A stretch of 64,000 bases of DNA from Aplidium turbinatum (Eukaryota; Chordata; Ascidiacea; Aplousobranchia; Polyclinidae): assembly GCA_918807975.1 (NCBI GenBank), contig OU964921.1:30592498-30656497 (forward strand), given 5' to 3'. Below, in pieces: positions 46,701 to 56,393 of this stretch. Both the position numbers and the translations under genes were made by a program. How positions within the stretch are numbered: position 1 is the stretch's first letter; every line of letters starts with the position of its first letter. The notes beneath the pieces were generated by a model. That model did not search any database. It saw only the letters and a program-made list of their open reading frames with translations, and was not told the origin of the DNA.

Positions 46701-46986
46701 GGTCTCCTGGAGGAGAATGACGAGGGCCTGATGTTTTGTGGCCAGATACTCGATGATGCTGAGCTTGCTGGCCGTAATGCCCTCGGTGTTCAGCTGCAGT
46801 ACGGTGGGTCGTCGGTACTTTTCGACAGAGGAGCTGCCGCGCCCTGAGAAGGGCGTTTCCCTATCCACCCTGCGCTGAACCTGGGCCTGGTTTGCTCGAG
46901 TATGACAAGCTTCGCTTCGCATATCTTTTTTCCTTTAAGATATGGTACTGACGGGAGGGACCACGAGAAGGTGCTTGTTCTTCCCC
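43798..46986 (-). mobile_element. Full-length single-ORF LINE, intact, with 15-bp TSD
   Basis: CTTATGGTTTCTGAT occurs at 43783-43797 and again at 46987-47001, a perfect 15-bp target duplication. The element between is 3189 bp: a short 5' leader (~64 bp), one long ORF and only ~26 bp of 3'UTR with no poly(A) (ends GCTCATACGCCATC). Its leader aligns with that of the + strand copy at 47555, so both reach the true 5' end. It is markedly richer in G+C than the surrounding DNA. The perfect duplication and open frame indicate a recent insertion. Confidence 0.93.
43824..46922 (-). CDS. LINE polyprotein: AP endonuclease, reverse transcriptase, zinc-knuckle tail
   Basis: 1032 residues without interruption. 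Residues ~38-245 form an apurinic-type endonuclease: VLQLNTEG, LLQETHC (70-76), AGDFNCHHVDWGY (160-172), RSQHRPS (238-244). Reverse transcriptase follows: PGKAPGPDHLCPEL (~460), YRPISLLCIPFKILERLIYA (523-542), FVDLTAAYDTVW (590-601), GVPQGSVLAPLLFN (649-662), and catalytic YADD (678-681). The C-terminus has CECGATEQTADHVIHHC, a CCHC-like knuckle. No RNase H domain seen. The RT style places it in the broad Jockey/CR1/I assemblage; the exact clade is not assigned. The product nicks target DNA and copies its RNA at the nick. All key motifs are present, so it may be active. Confidence 0.92.
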   Translation of the reverse strand: MRSEACHTRANQAQVQRRVDRETPFSGRGSSSVEKYRRPTVLQLNTEGITASKLSIIEYLATKHQALVILLQETHCTSVDKLVLPNFTLAGATISRKHGLATFVHEQLSWTPIDQSSAQSEIEWLCIDISGYHIIHVYKPPPSRLTPKAIPVFPQPSLYAGDFNCHHVDWGYNTTNFDGESLASWSANNNLTLLHDPKGAASFFSGRWNTGTNPDLAFASDDPDNCQPDRRVLEKFPRSQHRPSIITAPTLIMPVPSKPVKRWNFRMANWEYYSILTNEATQYLPSPQTNNVEKAYQDFCDAITSAAKQSIPRGRRKTYIPCWDKECESLYSDFLHAPQGNDTNSSATALLARLDSKRKERWTEAIESIDFTHSSRIAWSTLNNLTGRSRASRQQCPVSANSIASQLVENGKYKSRDRESDRSVLQEMTDLWRVTTPDGDNISGEFTPEEFSAALQHIKPGKAPGPDHLCPELILHAAASLKSWLKDFLSCCLRHLRIPRIWRRALVVAVPKPKKPPGDPKSYRPISLLCIPFKILERLIYARVEPIIDPQLPREQAGFRHGRSTVDQVTLMTQDIEDSFSAKKKAGAVFVDLTAAYDTVWHSGLTCKLLRLLPDRHMVHMMMELVQNRSFTLTTGSGRQSRLRRLKNGVPQGSVLAPLLFNIYTYDLPPTISRKYAYADDLALLHSAGNWQSVERNLSQDMQTLSAYLQKWKLQLSKSKTVSAAFHLNNREAQREININIDGERLPYCAEPTYLGITLDRSLTYRRHLKSLRKKLSTRVALLRRLAGSGWGAGAKTLRTATLALVHSTAEYCAPVWCRSSHTHQIDKAINDALRTVTGCLRPTPTDCLPILAGIQPAELRRKGATISLARRALDPDHLLHAALKRPPPIKQRLKSRRPFVPAAQQLLKNAEELGLSAAHWTNHMWNTEWQNHTSTLRDFIPDADPRPPGMSLARLAWVRLNRLRTGVGRFRSEMHKWGLAPSSECECGATEQTADHVIHHCLIHRPPHGAHGLRVLDDETAEWLKISCPPI

Positions 46987-47554
46987 CTTATGGTTTCTGA
47001 TAGGATATGAGTACTAGTAGCCTACGTCATGTGGTTTATATTAGTTAAAAGAGGTCCGGACCTCGGAGGTCCAGAGGTCAGCTTGTTTTGTATGCCTTCG
47101 GAGGGTCGGAAATAAGAAAAGCTAAAGAAAGCATTGACAAATAACGACATCGAAACTTTGCGATACCAATATAATACGCCAAAATAACTGCATAGCCTAC
47201 TCCATTAACAATTATTTTCGAGGTTTTTTTTCTTAACTTGGGATTATTGCATGTGCTTTTTTTCATCTCAAGAGTATACTCAAAGTTTTTCTGCGTATAT
47301 TTTGATGAAGTTTATCTGCCAAGTTATGAAGTGGGTAATGAGTAAAAGAGGAATACCTGATGTGCTGGTGAGAGGAGTAATGTCGATGCATGAAGGTGCA
47401 AGAACAAAAATGTGACTACAATGAAATTATTCAGATTTGATTTTTGTCGCGGTATAGGAAGGACCAAATGTACTGTCATGATAGGTTGTGGCTGAAAGAG
47501 CAAGAGATGAAACACTAAGCAGCCTACGATTGTACATGCAAATGATCTTGTCCT

Positions 47555-50500
47555 TGGGATGGACGACAAATGGCTCCTCGTGCCCCATCCTGTGAGTAAC
47601 ATCTGCCTTCAACCAGATGAGAAACGAAATTTGTCAACAAAGAGCCTCCACCCGGACGGCACAGCTGCCAGGGGCAATGGACAAGTTCAGACGCCCCACC
47701 ATTCTGCAGCTCAACATAGAAGGCTACACAACAAGCAAGACCAAAGTTGTGGAGCAGCTTGCCCATACCAACCGGGCACTCGTCATCCTCCTCCAGGAGA
47801 CCCACTGCACTTCTGCAGATAGGCTAGCTATTCCCAACTACACGCTAGCCGGGTCTACCTTAAGCAGGAAGCACGGCATTGCCACGTTTGTGCATGAGAG
47901 CCTGAAGTGGACCTTTGTCGACCAATCTCCAACTGATGCCGAAATTGAGTGGGTGTACATATGTATTTCAAACTACAACATCGTCAACATCTACAAGCCC
48001 CCACCCTCGCGAATGTTGCCATCATCCCTTCCAACGTTCCCCTCCCCCAGTCTTTACGCTGGCGACTTCAACTGCCAGCACATCGACTGGGGCTACAACA
48101 ACACAAGCAGCGACGGAGAATTGCTGGCTGACTGGGCCTCTACAAACCATCTTGCCCTCCTATTCAACCCAAAGGAACCAGCCAGTTTCCACTCCGGCCG
48201 CTGGGGAACAGGGACAAACCCTGACTTAGCCTTCGCGAGTGTCGACAGTCCTCTTCCAGACAGACGTGTGCTTGAGAAGTTCTCGCGGTCCCAACACCGG
48301 CCGTCCCTCATCATCGCCCCAAAACTTGTGGCTCCTGTCCCGAGTTTACCGGTGAAGCGATGGAACTTCAAAAAAGCCGATTGGAATCAATACAGCCTCC
48401 TGACCAATGAGTCTGCTGCAAAGTTACCATCACCTGAAACATGCAACGCAGACGAGGCATACCAGGACTTCTGCAATGCCATAATAACTGCGGCAAAGGC
48501 CACAATACCACGTGGCCATCGAACCAGCTATACACCATGCTGGGACTCTGAGTGTGAAGCTCTCTATCGCTCCTACTTAAGCGCCACAAGTGGCGCTGCT
48601 TCTAACACCGCCGCCACCAGACTACTTGAGCGGCTGGACACAAAGAAGCTTGCGCGATGGAACGAAGCTGTCCAAACCATCGACTTCTCACACTCAAGCC
48701 GCAAAGCATGGAGCATCGTCAACAACCTCACTGGGCGCTCAGCAAACTCCCCTCGTCAGTGCCCCGTTTCTGCTAATGCCATCGCTTCCCAGCTAATACA
48801 GAACTGGGTCTACAATACAAAGGACCGCAAGGCATCCCGTCTTGTTGCCAAGGCAGTATCTGCCCTTTGGCGAGTGGAAACACCACAAGAGGAAGCAATC
48901 CCTGGAGACTTCACCCCAGAGGAATTCGCCACCGCCCTCTGCCTAGTGAAACCACACAAGTCTCCAGGGCCCGATAAGATCTGCCCTGAGCTTGTGCTCC
49001 ATGCTGGCCATGCCCTAAAGTCCTGGTTACGTAGATTCCTCTCTTCCTGCCTGCACCACCTCACAATCCCAAAAATCTGGAGAAGAGCTTTAGTAGTTGC
49101 GATCCCTAAGCCTCACAAGCCACCAGAGGACCCAAGGAGTTATCGTCCAATATCCCTCCTCTGTGTTCCTTTCAAGATACTCGAAAGACTGATCTACGCA
49201 CGCGTCAACCCAATCATCGACAAGCTCCTTCCAAAAGAGCAAGCTGGGTTTCGGCGCGGAAAATCCACCGTAGATCAGGTCACACTCTTAACCCAAGACA
49301 TCGAGGATTGCTTTGAGGCAAAAAAGAAGGCCGGCGCTGTTTTTCTAGATCTTACAGCTGCCTATGACACCGTACTTGCAAGCTGCTTCGCCTGCTTCCT
49401 GACCGACATATGGTTCATATGATTATGGAACTTGTCAGGAATCGAAGCTTTACCCTCACCACCGGTAGCTCACGGCGAAGCAGACTGAGACGCCTGAAAA
49501 ACGGCGTCCCACAGGGATCGGTCCTGGCTCCACTTCTTTTCAACATCTACACCCACGACCTGCCAACTACGGTCTCCGCAAAATATGCTTATGCGGACGA
49601 CCTGGCAATTCTCCACTCCGCAAAGTCGTGTGAAAATTTAGAAGACACCTTGAGCCAGGACATGAAAACTCTCTCAGCCTATCTCCAGAACTGGCGACTG
49701 AAACTAAGCGAAACCAAAACTGTGGCAGCAGCTTTCCACCTCCATAATCGGGAAACTGATCGTGAGCTACACGTCCAGAACAACGGAAAATCTTTGTCCT
49801 TCTGCCCCGAATCAAGATATCTTGGGGTGACACGGGACAGATCACTCACATACCGCCACCATTTGGTGTCACTGCGCAAAAAACTCACATTCCGCGCTGC
49901 GCTACTCAAGCGCCTGGCAGGCTCTAGCTGGGGGGCGAGGGCTGACACTTTGCGTATAGCAGCCTTAGCCCTTGTCTACTCTTCAGCAGAGTACTGTGCA
50001 CCTGTCTGGTGCCGCAGTGCTCACTGCCACAACATCGACACTGTCATAAACAGCGCCCTGCGCACAGTGACCGGATGCCTGCGTCCCACACCATTGGACA
50101 ATCTCCCCATTCTCGCTGGCATCCAACCCGCTGAGCTTCGTCGCGAAGAAGCCACTCTGTCCCTCGGTCGACGGGCACTGGAGCCCAACCATCTTCTCCA
50201 CCACAAGATCTCTGCTCTCCCAAACGAGCACCCCCGTCGACTGAAATCAAGACACCCATTCGTGCCAGCCGCTCAACTTCTTATCAACGAAGCTGATGTA
50301 AAAGACATCTCTGCGGCTGCTTGGGCGGACCATAAATGGAGTTCTGAATGGAAGTCAACCGCCACCAGACTCTATTCGTTCATCCCCGACGCCGACACAC
50401 GCCCCATCGGTCTAACACTACCAAGACAGGCATGGGTGCGCCTTAACCGTCTCCGTACGGGCGTCGGGCTTTTCCGCTCAACCATGCACCAATGGGGAAT

Positions 50501-50738
50501 GGCCTCTTCCTCCTCCTGTGAATGTGGTGCCGAGGAACAGACCGCAGACCACATCATCAATGACTGCTCCATCTTCAAGCTACCTAACGGAGTGGAAGGT
50601 CTGCGTGTCATGGATGATAAAACCAAAGACTGGCTGCTCTCTAGTAGCCTTCCAGTGTATTCCGGGAACATCGTGAATCTGGGGTGGTAAAAGGATAGAT
50701 CCTCGGCCCCAGACGCTCACACGACGACGACGACGACG
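47555..50738 (+). mobile_element. Second full-length LINE of the same family, with TSD
   Basis: GATCTTGTCCT at 47544-47554 and 50739-50749 is an 11-bp duplication. The element starts TGGGATGGACGACAAATGGC, aligning with the other copy's leader, and ends in a trinucleotide tail, (ACG)n at about 50721-50738. The protein is clearly homologous to the minus-strand copy but diverged (many substitutions per line), so the two belong to related lineages and are not a recent duplicate pair. It lies head to head with the first copy, 5' ends 568 bp apart. Confidence 0.92.
47617..50690 (+). pseudogene. LINE polyprotein, broken by a 16-bp deletion
   Basis: The first frame (47617-49422) has the endonuclease (LLQETHC, AGDFNCQHIDWGY, RSQHRPS) and the start of RT up to FLDLTAAYDTV. 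The second (49410-50690) resumes at MVHMIMELVRNRSF with GVPQGSVLAPLLFN, YADD, and CECGAEEQTADHIINDC, ending SGNIVNLGW. Aligning to the intact copy shows 16 bases missing after ACCGT at 49373, removing the region after AAYDTV and shifting the frame. Otherwise the reading is open, so the break is young. It is not expected to mobilise itself. Confidence 0.9.
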
Positions 50739-50749
50739 ATCTTGTCCTG

Positions 50750-52985
50750 ACAAATATAAAGGAACTGAAAGAAACTTAAACATTTGAAATTAGGAATATC
50801 AAGGCAGATTTTGCAAAATTACTTAAAAGCAATAGCTTAGTATAAGGGAGCAAAATGAACTTTCAGAACAAATTTGATCCATGTGCAATATGTGATTCAA
50901 TGCAAGAAGTGTAAAAAGTTTCTAGTCTATAGCATACATGCAAGAGGTGCTAATACAGCAAAAACTGCAACAAGATTAGCAAAGTGTTTCGTTTGTGGGA
51001 AATGTATTAAGCACGGAGTTTATAGGAAGGTCACGATTGGTTTCTGGGATTAAAACAGAGACAGATCTCTGTAATCTGAGTGATCAGAGAGACGAGTGGT
51101 GGATGTCAATAAGCTGTGACATGGGAAAGATTAGGTTGGACAAAGTTCAGAAAATGCTGTTAAAAATTTCCTTACTCTGTTAAGTGCTTATCACAATTCA
51201 CAAATGTAGTGTTATAGCTGTAATCTTCGTCTTCTGATTGTATCAGTGAGAGATGGCAAGTCATCGTATACGTTATCGTTGGCGTAGACTGAAAAAAGTC
51301 GATTTTCTTTTTTGCTTTAACTAAGCGTTTTAGATTGAAAAATGGTAAGTAGCCTGTAGGCTTGATAACTTTTCACAATAAATCTTAAATTGAAAATATA
51401 CTGTGTTTCAATAAGGAAAAAGCTTCTCAACCAAACTGCAAAAAGCCAGTTTAGATTTTTTAAATTTAATAACTTACAATCTTTTTGAAGGCCAAAAATA
51501 CAACTGCACTGATACATGACAAATTTATTCGTAGGTTTTAAGTAACGAAAAACGAATAAACAATCTCGAGTTTCAAAATTGCTTAGATATTAACAGTGGG
51601 CAAACAAGCAACTCGTCAAAGTACATGGAAAAATGTGTACCATTTAACAAGTGTCCTTTCATACGTAGGTCTCAGATTTCCTTTGTGCTGTAACAAAAGA
51701 TGATCGCCTTAGTTTCCTCACTGAGAACAATAGACTCACCATACATAGACTGCAAAAAAGTAGGCAGGTTAAGTACTGAAATTTAAAAAAGTTGCTTTAA
51801 ATTTAAAGTAATTCTACAATTTAACCTTGTTCTAATCGTATCTTTAGTAACATTCTACGGTATAGCTCCAGGTTTTGTTTTATTGTCTTATAAACAAAGA
51901 TAATAGAATATGAGAGTTAGGCTTATATACCAGCATGCTGCTGGACAATAATAAAAAAGGCCAAGTCTGGATTAATACGAATAATTCGTGGCTTAATGGT
52001 ACAAAGATAATTACATGCATAAGTCAGTAATACATTCAAGCTTATTTTCTTCAGAATTAGCAGTTTAAATTAACATAAGTCTTGCAGACGTATTGAAATT
52101 AGCAGCCATCATTAAAAATTAGCTGTGACGTTGTCTTAATAGTCTAAGTGAGTTTAGTTGTAGTCTATAGTGTATTTCAGCCATCTCAAGAAACCATTTA
52201 TTGATCTGTGGGTGGTATAAAGACTTGGTAACATTTGTAGGGTAAACTCACCTGACACGATACTGCCTAGATAATGATACAATGAAAATATACTTGGATG
52301 TATTACAGTGCAGGGGGCATTGGGCCATGGCCTCTAACTCCTTCAAAAAATGTTGCGAATTTTAAGCTTTGTGATTGTGTAGTGCAAAAATGTTATTGTT
52401 GAAGAGTGTTCTTAGGTAGCAGGGCTGTATTAACCGCCCTTCATATCTCCCGGAGAGAAGGGAGAGGCATGGTTGTTCAGGAGCCCACTCGTTTTAATTT
52501 GTTTAATGTTTTTTTTTTTTTTACTATTTAAATTGATAAAATATTGTAAATGTTGCTACAGAAGCTCGGTATTATAGCTTAAATTACGCAAGGCCCTATT
52601 TACCACTTCCAAAACCCCAGTTAGTGGGACCACATCTCTGTTTAGAAGCCCACCCTAGTTCATAGTTAGTTGGTGCAACGTTTTTCTGCATTTTAAAGTA
52701 AACAATGTTACTATGTACTGCTATAAAAACTCGATATTTTATAGCTTAGGCTGCGTTCATTAATATTGTATTGTTGACCATCATTTGGAATGACTATTTT
52801 AATTCAACAAAAGCAGTAAATCTATAGATGTTATTTTGTTGGAGTTACAGAAGAAATAATAGCCTACTGCGCTCTCGTTTTTTGGAAAATGTGTTTCAAC
52901 GGTTGATAGCTTAAGACTTGTCCAAAATTAAATGCTCGTGAAACTACGAAGATGTTCAATGGTATCCAGAACCGTTGACTGGTAT
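50750..52985. other. Intergenic region, no gene recognised
   Basis: AT-rich DNA. Short open frames have no domain or splice support. Patches such as GGGGCATTGGGCCATGGCC near 52315 resemble hAT-like termini, but no partner end was found. Confidence 0.55.
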
Positions 52986-53045
52986 TATCCAGCGTAAAAC
53001 CTAGCTAAACTTATAAAAAAGAAATTTTCATCTGACATTCATCCT

Positions 53046-53429
53046 GTGTATAAAACATTTAAAGTGCACCAATATTTTCAATTGAAGTCGCCTACCCCCT
53101 TTGCTCTTTCTTCAAATGTTGTGTATAAATTTAGTGGTTTGCGTGACGCAAACCAGACATACATTGGTATGTCAACCAGGCATTTGTTGACAAGGGCCGG
53201 GGAGCACTTAAACCCAAACCTAACAACTAAAAGTGCAATTAAAGAGCACATCGTCTCTTGTGAAACGTGCACTGACAATGTCTCGATCGACCAATTTAAA
53301 ATCATCTCTCGACGCAGATCTGATTTTCAGACTAAGATCATGGAAGCCTTAAGAATCAAACGTAACAATCCATCTCTCAACCGGCAGTTATTCGCCTGTG
53401 GCTCATCGTTCTTTTTGTGCGTGTTCTAA
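53046..53429 (+). CDS. GIY-YIG endonuclease domain of a Penelope-like element
   Basis: 127 codons from the first in-frame M-like codon; the frame runs back a little further (AKLIKKKFSSDIHPV). VVYKFSGL stands for the GIY strand, QTYIGMSTRHLLTRAGEH has YIG (residues 39-41) and the catalytic-type Arg, SAIKEHIVSCETC follows, and KIMEALRIKRNNPSLN supplies the conserved Glu and Asn. This is the linker-plus-nuclease end of a Penelope polyprotein. No ATG marks a true start, and the upstream RT is absent, so it is a fragment. Confidence 0.8.
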   Translation: MYKTFKVHQYFQLKSPTPFALSSNVVYKFSGLRDANQTYIGMSTRHLLTRAGEHLNPNLTTKSAIKEHIVSCETCTDNVSIDQFKIISRRRSDFQTKIMEALRIKRNNPSLNRQLFACGSSFFLCVF

Positions 53430-53612
53430 TTGTTTTGTCCAATGCCTGTAGTCTACACCTCACGTGATCTGTTTCCCACCGCATAATTTACTCGCAATCA
53501 TTCTCGTATCATTTGTTCAATTTGTGCTTTCAGTCCAGAGTGTCGTTACAGTTACAGTGCATAGTCAAATTTATCTTACGATTTTTCATTTTATGTATTG
53601 CAGATTTAATTC

Positions 53613-53640
53613 CTGATGAGGACACACGTACGTGTCGAAA
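53613..53640 (+). ncRNA. Hammerhead-like ribozyme core
   Basis: CTGATGA, then an extra G, a 5-bp stem (GACAC-ACGTAC-GTGTC) and GAAA. CTGATGA...GAAA is the conserved hammerhead core. The extra base and unresolved stems I and III leave self-cleavage uncertain. It lies 180 bases after the GIY-YIG stop. Confidence 0.5.
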
Positions 53641-53774
53641 ACGTTTGAGTTTATTTTATTTAATTATGTTATATTTTGTGTGAAATAAAGTATGCTAAAC
53701 CCGCTAAAGTTACTATGTTTTATTTCTCTATGGTTTAACAAAGCAAACTCTCTACCAAAGCTTTATTGTTTAGT

Positions 53775-55383
53775 TATTGTATTTCAAGAGTGATACATTT
53801 AAATATTTTAGAGATGGCCTTTTTCATTGCAAAATTATCCTCTGAAAACGGCTCTGTAAATTTTTTTTAGTTATTTTAGTTAAATTCCATAGCCCTTTGC
53901 ATTGTTATGTAGATATGTAGTATTATCAAAGATGGAGTCCCAACTAATTGCGGAGTCAGTCTGATGTTTTTGATTCGAATTCACAACCTATAGTTTGAAA
54001 ATTTTTTTAGGCACCTTCACTAAAATGTAGAGGCCCATTAGTAAATTTAGAAAGGTGAGGGAAGGGAGCAAGATGGTGCTCACACGGCCCTGTAAGTAGG
54101 CCTTCTTTTTCGTTATGTATATTCAAAGTGCGATAATTTTAGTTTAAAGTACCGTAGTAAATTGCGTTCGATATATTTCACAGAGAGGTTCGATTTATAC
54201 TTTAAAAAGACCGTGAGAGTTTATATTTCACCAACAAGTAGCCTCGGCTACCTTAAATCTTGGTCAGACTATAAAGTATAGCATTAGGCTACTCTTGATA
54301 AAAAAATGTGATATCACTTTTTTTGCTTTCAATACAAAATCTATCTAATTGAGTAAACTAGTTGCTGCAAACTAAAAAATTATTGTCAATGCAAGCTGAG
54401 CAGCCTGCAGTAGGTTTAATGTTACACAATATGACTTACTGGCTATTACTGTATTAGTAAATGGGTGTTTTTTGTTTTCAATTCGATTAAAAAAAAGTTC
54501 GGATGGCTCCCCCCTTGAAAAAATCCTGTGTACGCCATTGGATGTACAAGCCAGGGATGGTATTTGCCCGTCTTCCTTGTCAAAAAATGTCGCACTTTTG
54601 GCTAAACAGCTACAATTGTTTAGGCAAAGGTTGCTAAACAAAAAACCTCAAGATTATGTCAATAAAAAAAGAGTTGCACTAGACATCTAAGCTACTGTAG
54701 AATTTTTATTTTTATTTGACACACTTATAAGCTTATATTTTGTCTAGTAGCCTACTGTTGATGTGGACAGCTAAAGAAACTATGTTTAATTTGAACATTT
54801 TTTTTGTAAATCCACCCAAATGAAAATATTGCATTTGCCTCAAAATCAATAACATCCCTAATTTTGTTTCATTTATTCAAATGCATCATGTTGATTTAAT
54901 ATCATAAAATATCAAATTATGTGAATCTGGTCAATCGGCTTACGCAACTATCCAAAGACCCGTGACATGGTTGCCCATCTTATTAAACGTTGACCTTTAA
55001 GGTATACAATATCGATTTTATACTGTTTAGGCAGCAACGAAATAAATTGCTAAAACACCATACATGTTTGTTATTGTTTCTATAACTGCATTACAGGTTA
55101 CTAAATTTCGCAGCCACAGATTAAGTTAATGACGAACCTTCATGCATGCAAAATGCGGCAGTAGCCTACTCAATCATTGAAGGGTTTGGTTATAAGATAA
55201 ATAAAAATTTAAAATCAAACATTAAATAACTAAAAAAGCATGGTTATGATAGTTGATAGACCACTTGCTTTAACTATAAAAATTGTATGACGTAGGCATA
55301 TAAAGTAGCTAGCTGCAAATGAAAACTTCACTACGTGTGAAGTAAAAGACTAGAAGACGTAAAAATTAGTTTGTAAATGAATC
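53775..55383. other. Intergenic region upstream of the acidic-protein gene
   Basis: No exon recognised. GTGTACGCCATTG at 54528 looks like the right end of a hAT element whose left end was not found. Otherwise AT-rich unique-looking DNA. Confidence 0.5.
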
Positions 55384-56359
55384 ATGAGCAACACAAGAGA
55401 GGAGTACCTTGTCGACTGTCTGAAGAATGTCAGTTTGCAGAGACTACGAAATCTTAAAATGGACATGGACAGATTAGCTAGGGATTCACGAATTGGAAAC
55501 GAAAAAGCATTTTGGTCGCTTTTGGAATTTCACAACATTAGGTAAACTGAAATTTAATTTCCGTTTTTTTTAATTTCAAAAGTCAAAACAAAGTAGCCTA
55601 TTGCTTTTTAGCTCAAGCGATTTCAATCATCTAAGCCAGGGGTCACCAACCTGTTTTGCATGCGGACCACTTTGGCACTAAGGAGAGCTGTGGCGGGCCG
55701 CACTAATAAAATTTTAGGTAGGTTGACTCTTATGCTAGAAAAGAACGCATTTCGTACCCAGTAGGCTATCCAGCGTTAGCCTACATGTTGTTCATATTTA
55801 TGTTAGAATACCGCAGCAACAAAATTAATCGAACAACGCTACTGCCAGGCCAAGCTCCTTTTACAACACTTTTGACTTTTTTAACAATGCCTAAGAAACG
55901 AGGCATCTTGTTTTGCGCACTTCTAGCGAGGCGAGCGGTTTCATCAGAATATTCATCGCCAAGCAAGAGTGATGTTGTCACTTCGCTTCACAAAAGATAT
56001 CTTGCAATTAACAATTTCAGTAAACAAGGAAATGTTTGACACATCGCAATACAGGCAACTATAGTGACCGGCAAACAAATCGGCGAAAAATAGGATCCAA
56101 TAACAAGGAGAAAGAAACCAGGCACCATGAAACAAACGCTTGTGGAAATCACCAATAATCGTAATTCTATCGTAATTCATGAGCAGTGTTCCTTCTAAAA
56201 AAGCAATAAGTTGGTTTTTCATCCTTTTTGTGAGAGTCTATAAACCCGTCTTTCTTTTATTATAGACAACTGTCACTTGCGATGCTTATCAGCGTGGCAA
56301 GAATTTGTTGATTAACAACATTTTGCAATCTTCGGCAATACATGCTTCGGCAATACAGC

Positions 56360-56393
<34 letters not shown>

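Larger units (their letters stand above)
53000..53770 (+). mobile_element. Penelope-like element, 3' part
   Basis: It contains a GIY-YIG endonuclease frame (53046-53429), a non-coding tail with a hammerhead-like core (53613-53640), and a terminal ~110 bp also found at 13113-13232. The reverse transcriptase is not seen, so only the 3' part of the element is present. Penelope-like elements combine RT with a C-terminal GIY-YIG nuclease and are known to carry hammerhead motifs in their terminal repeats. Confidence 0.75.

Noticed and set aside
54528-54541. GTGTACGCCATTG as a hAT right end, paired with 38763
   Set aside because: The two are 16 kb apart, with complete unrelated elements between and no matching duplication.
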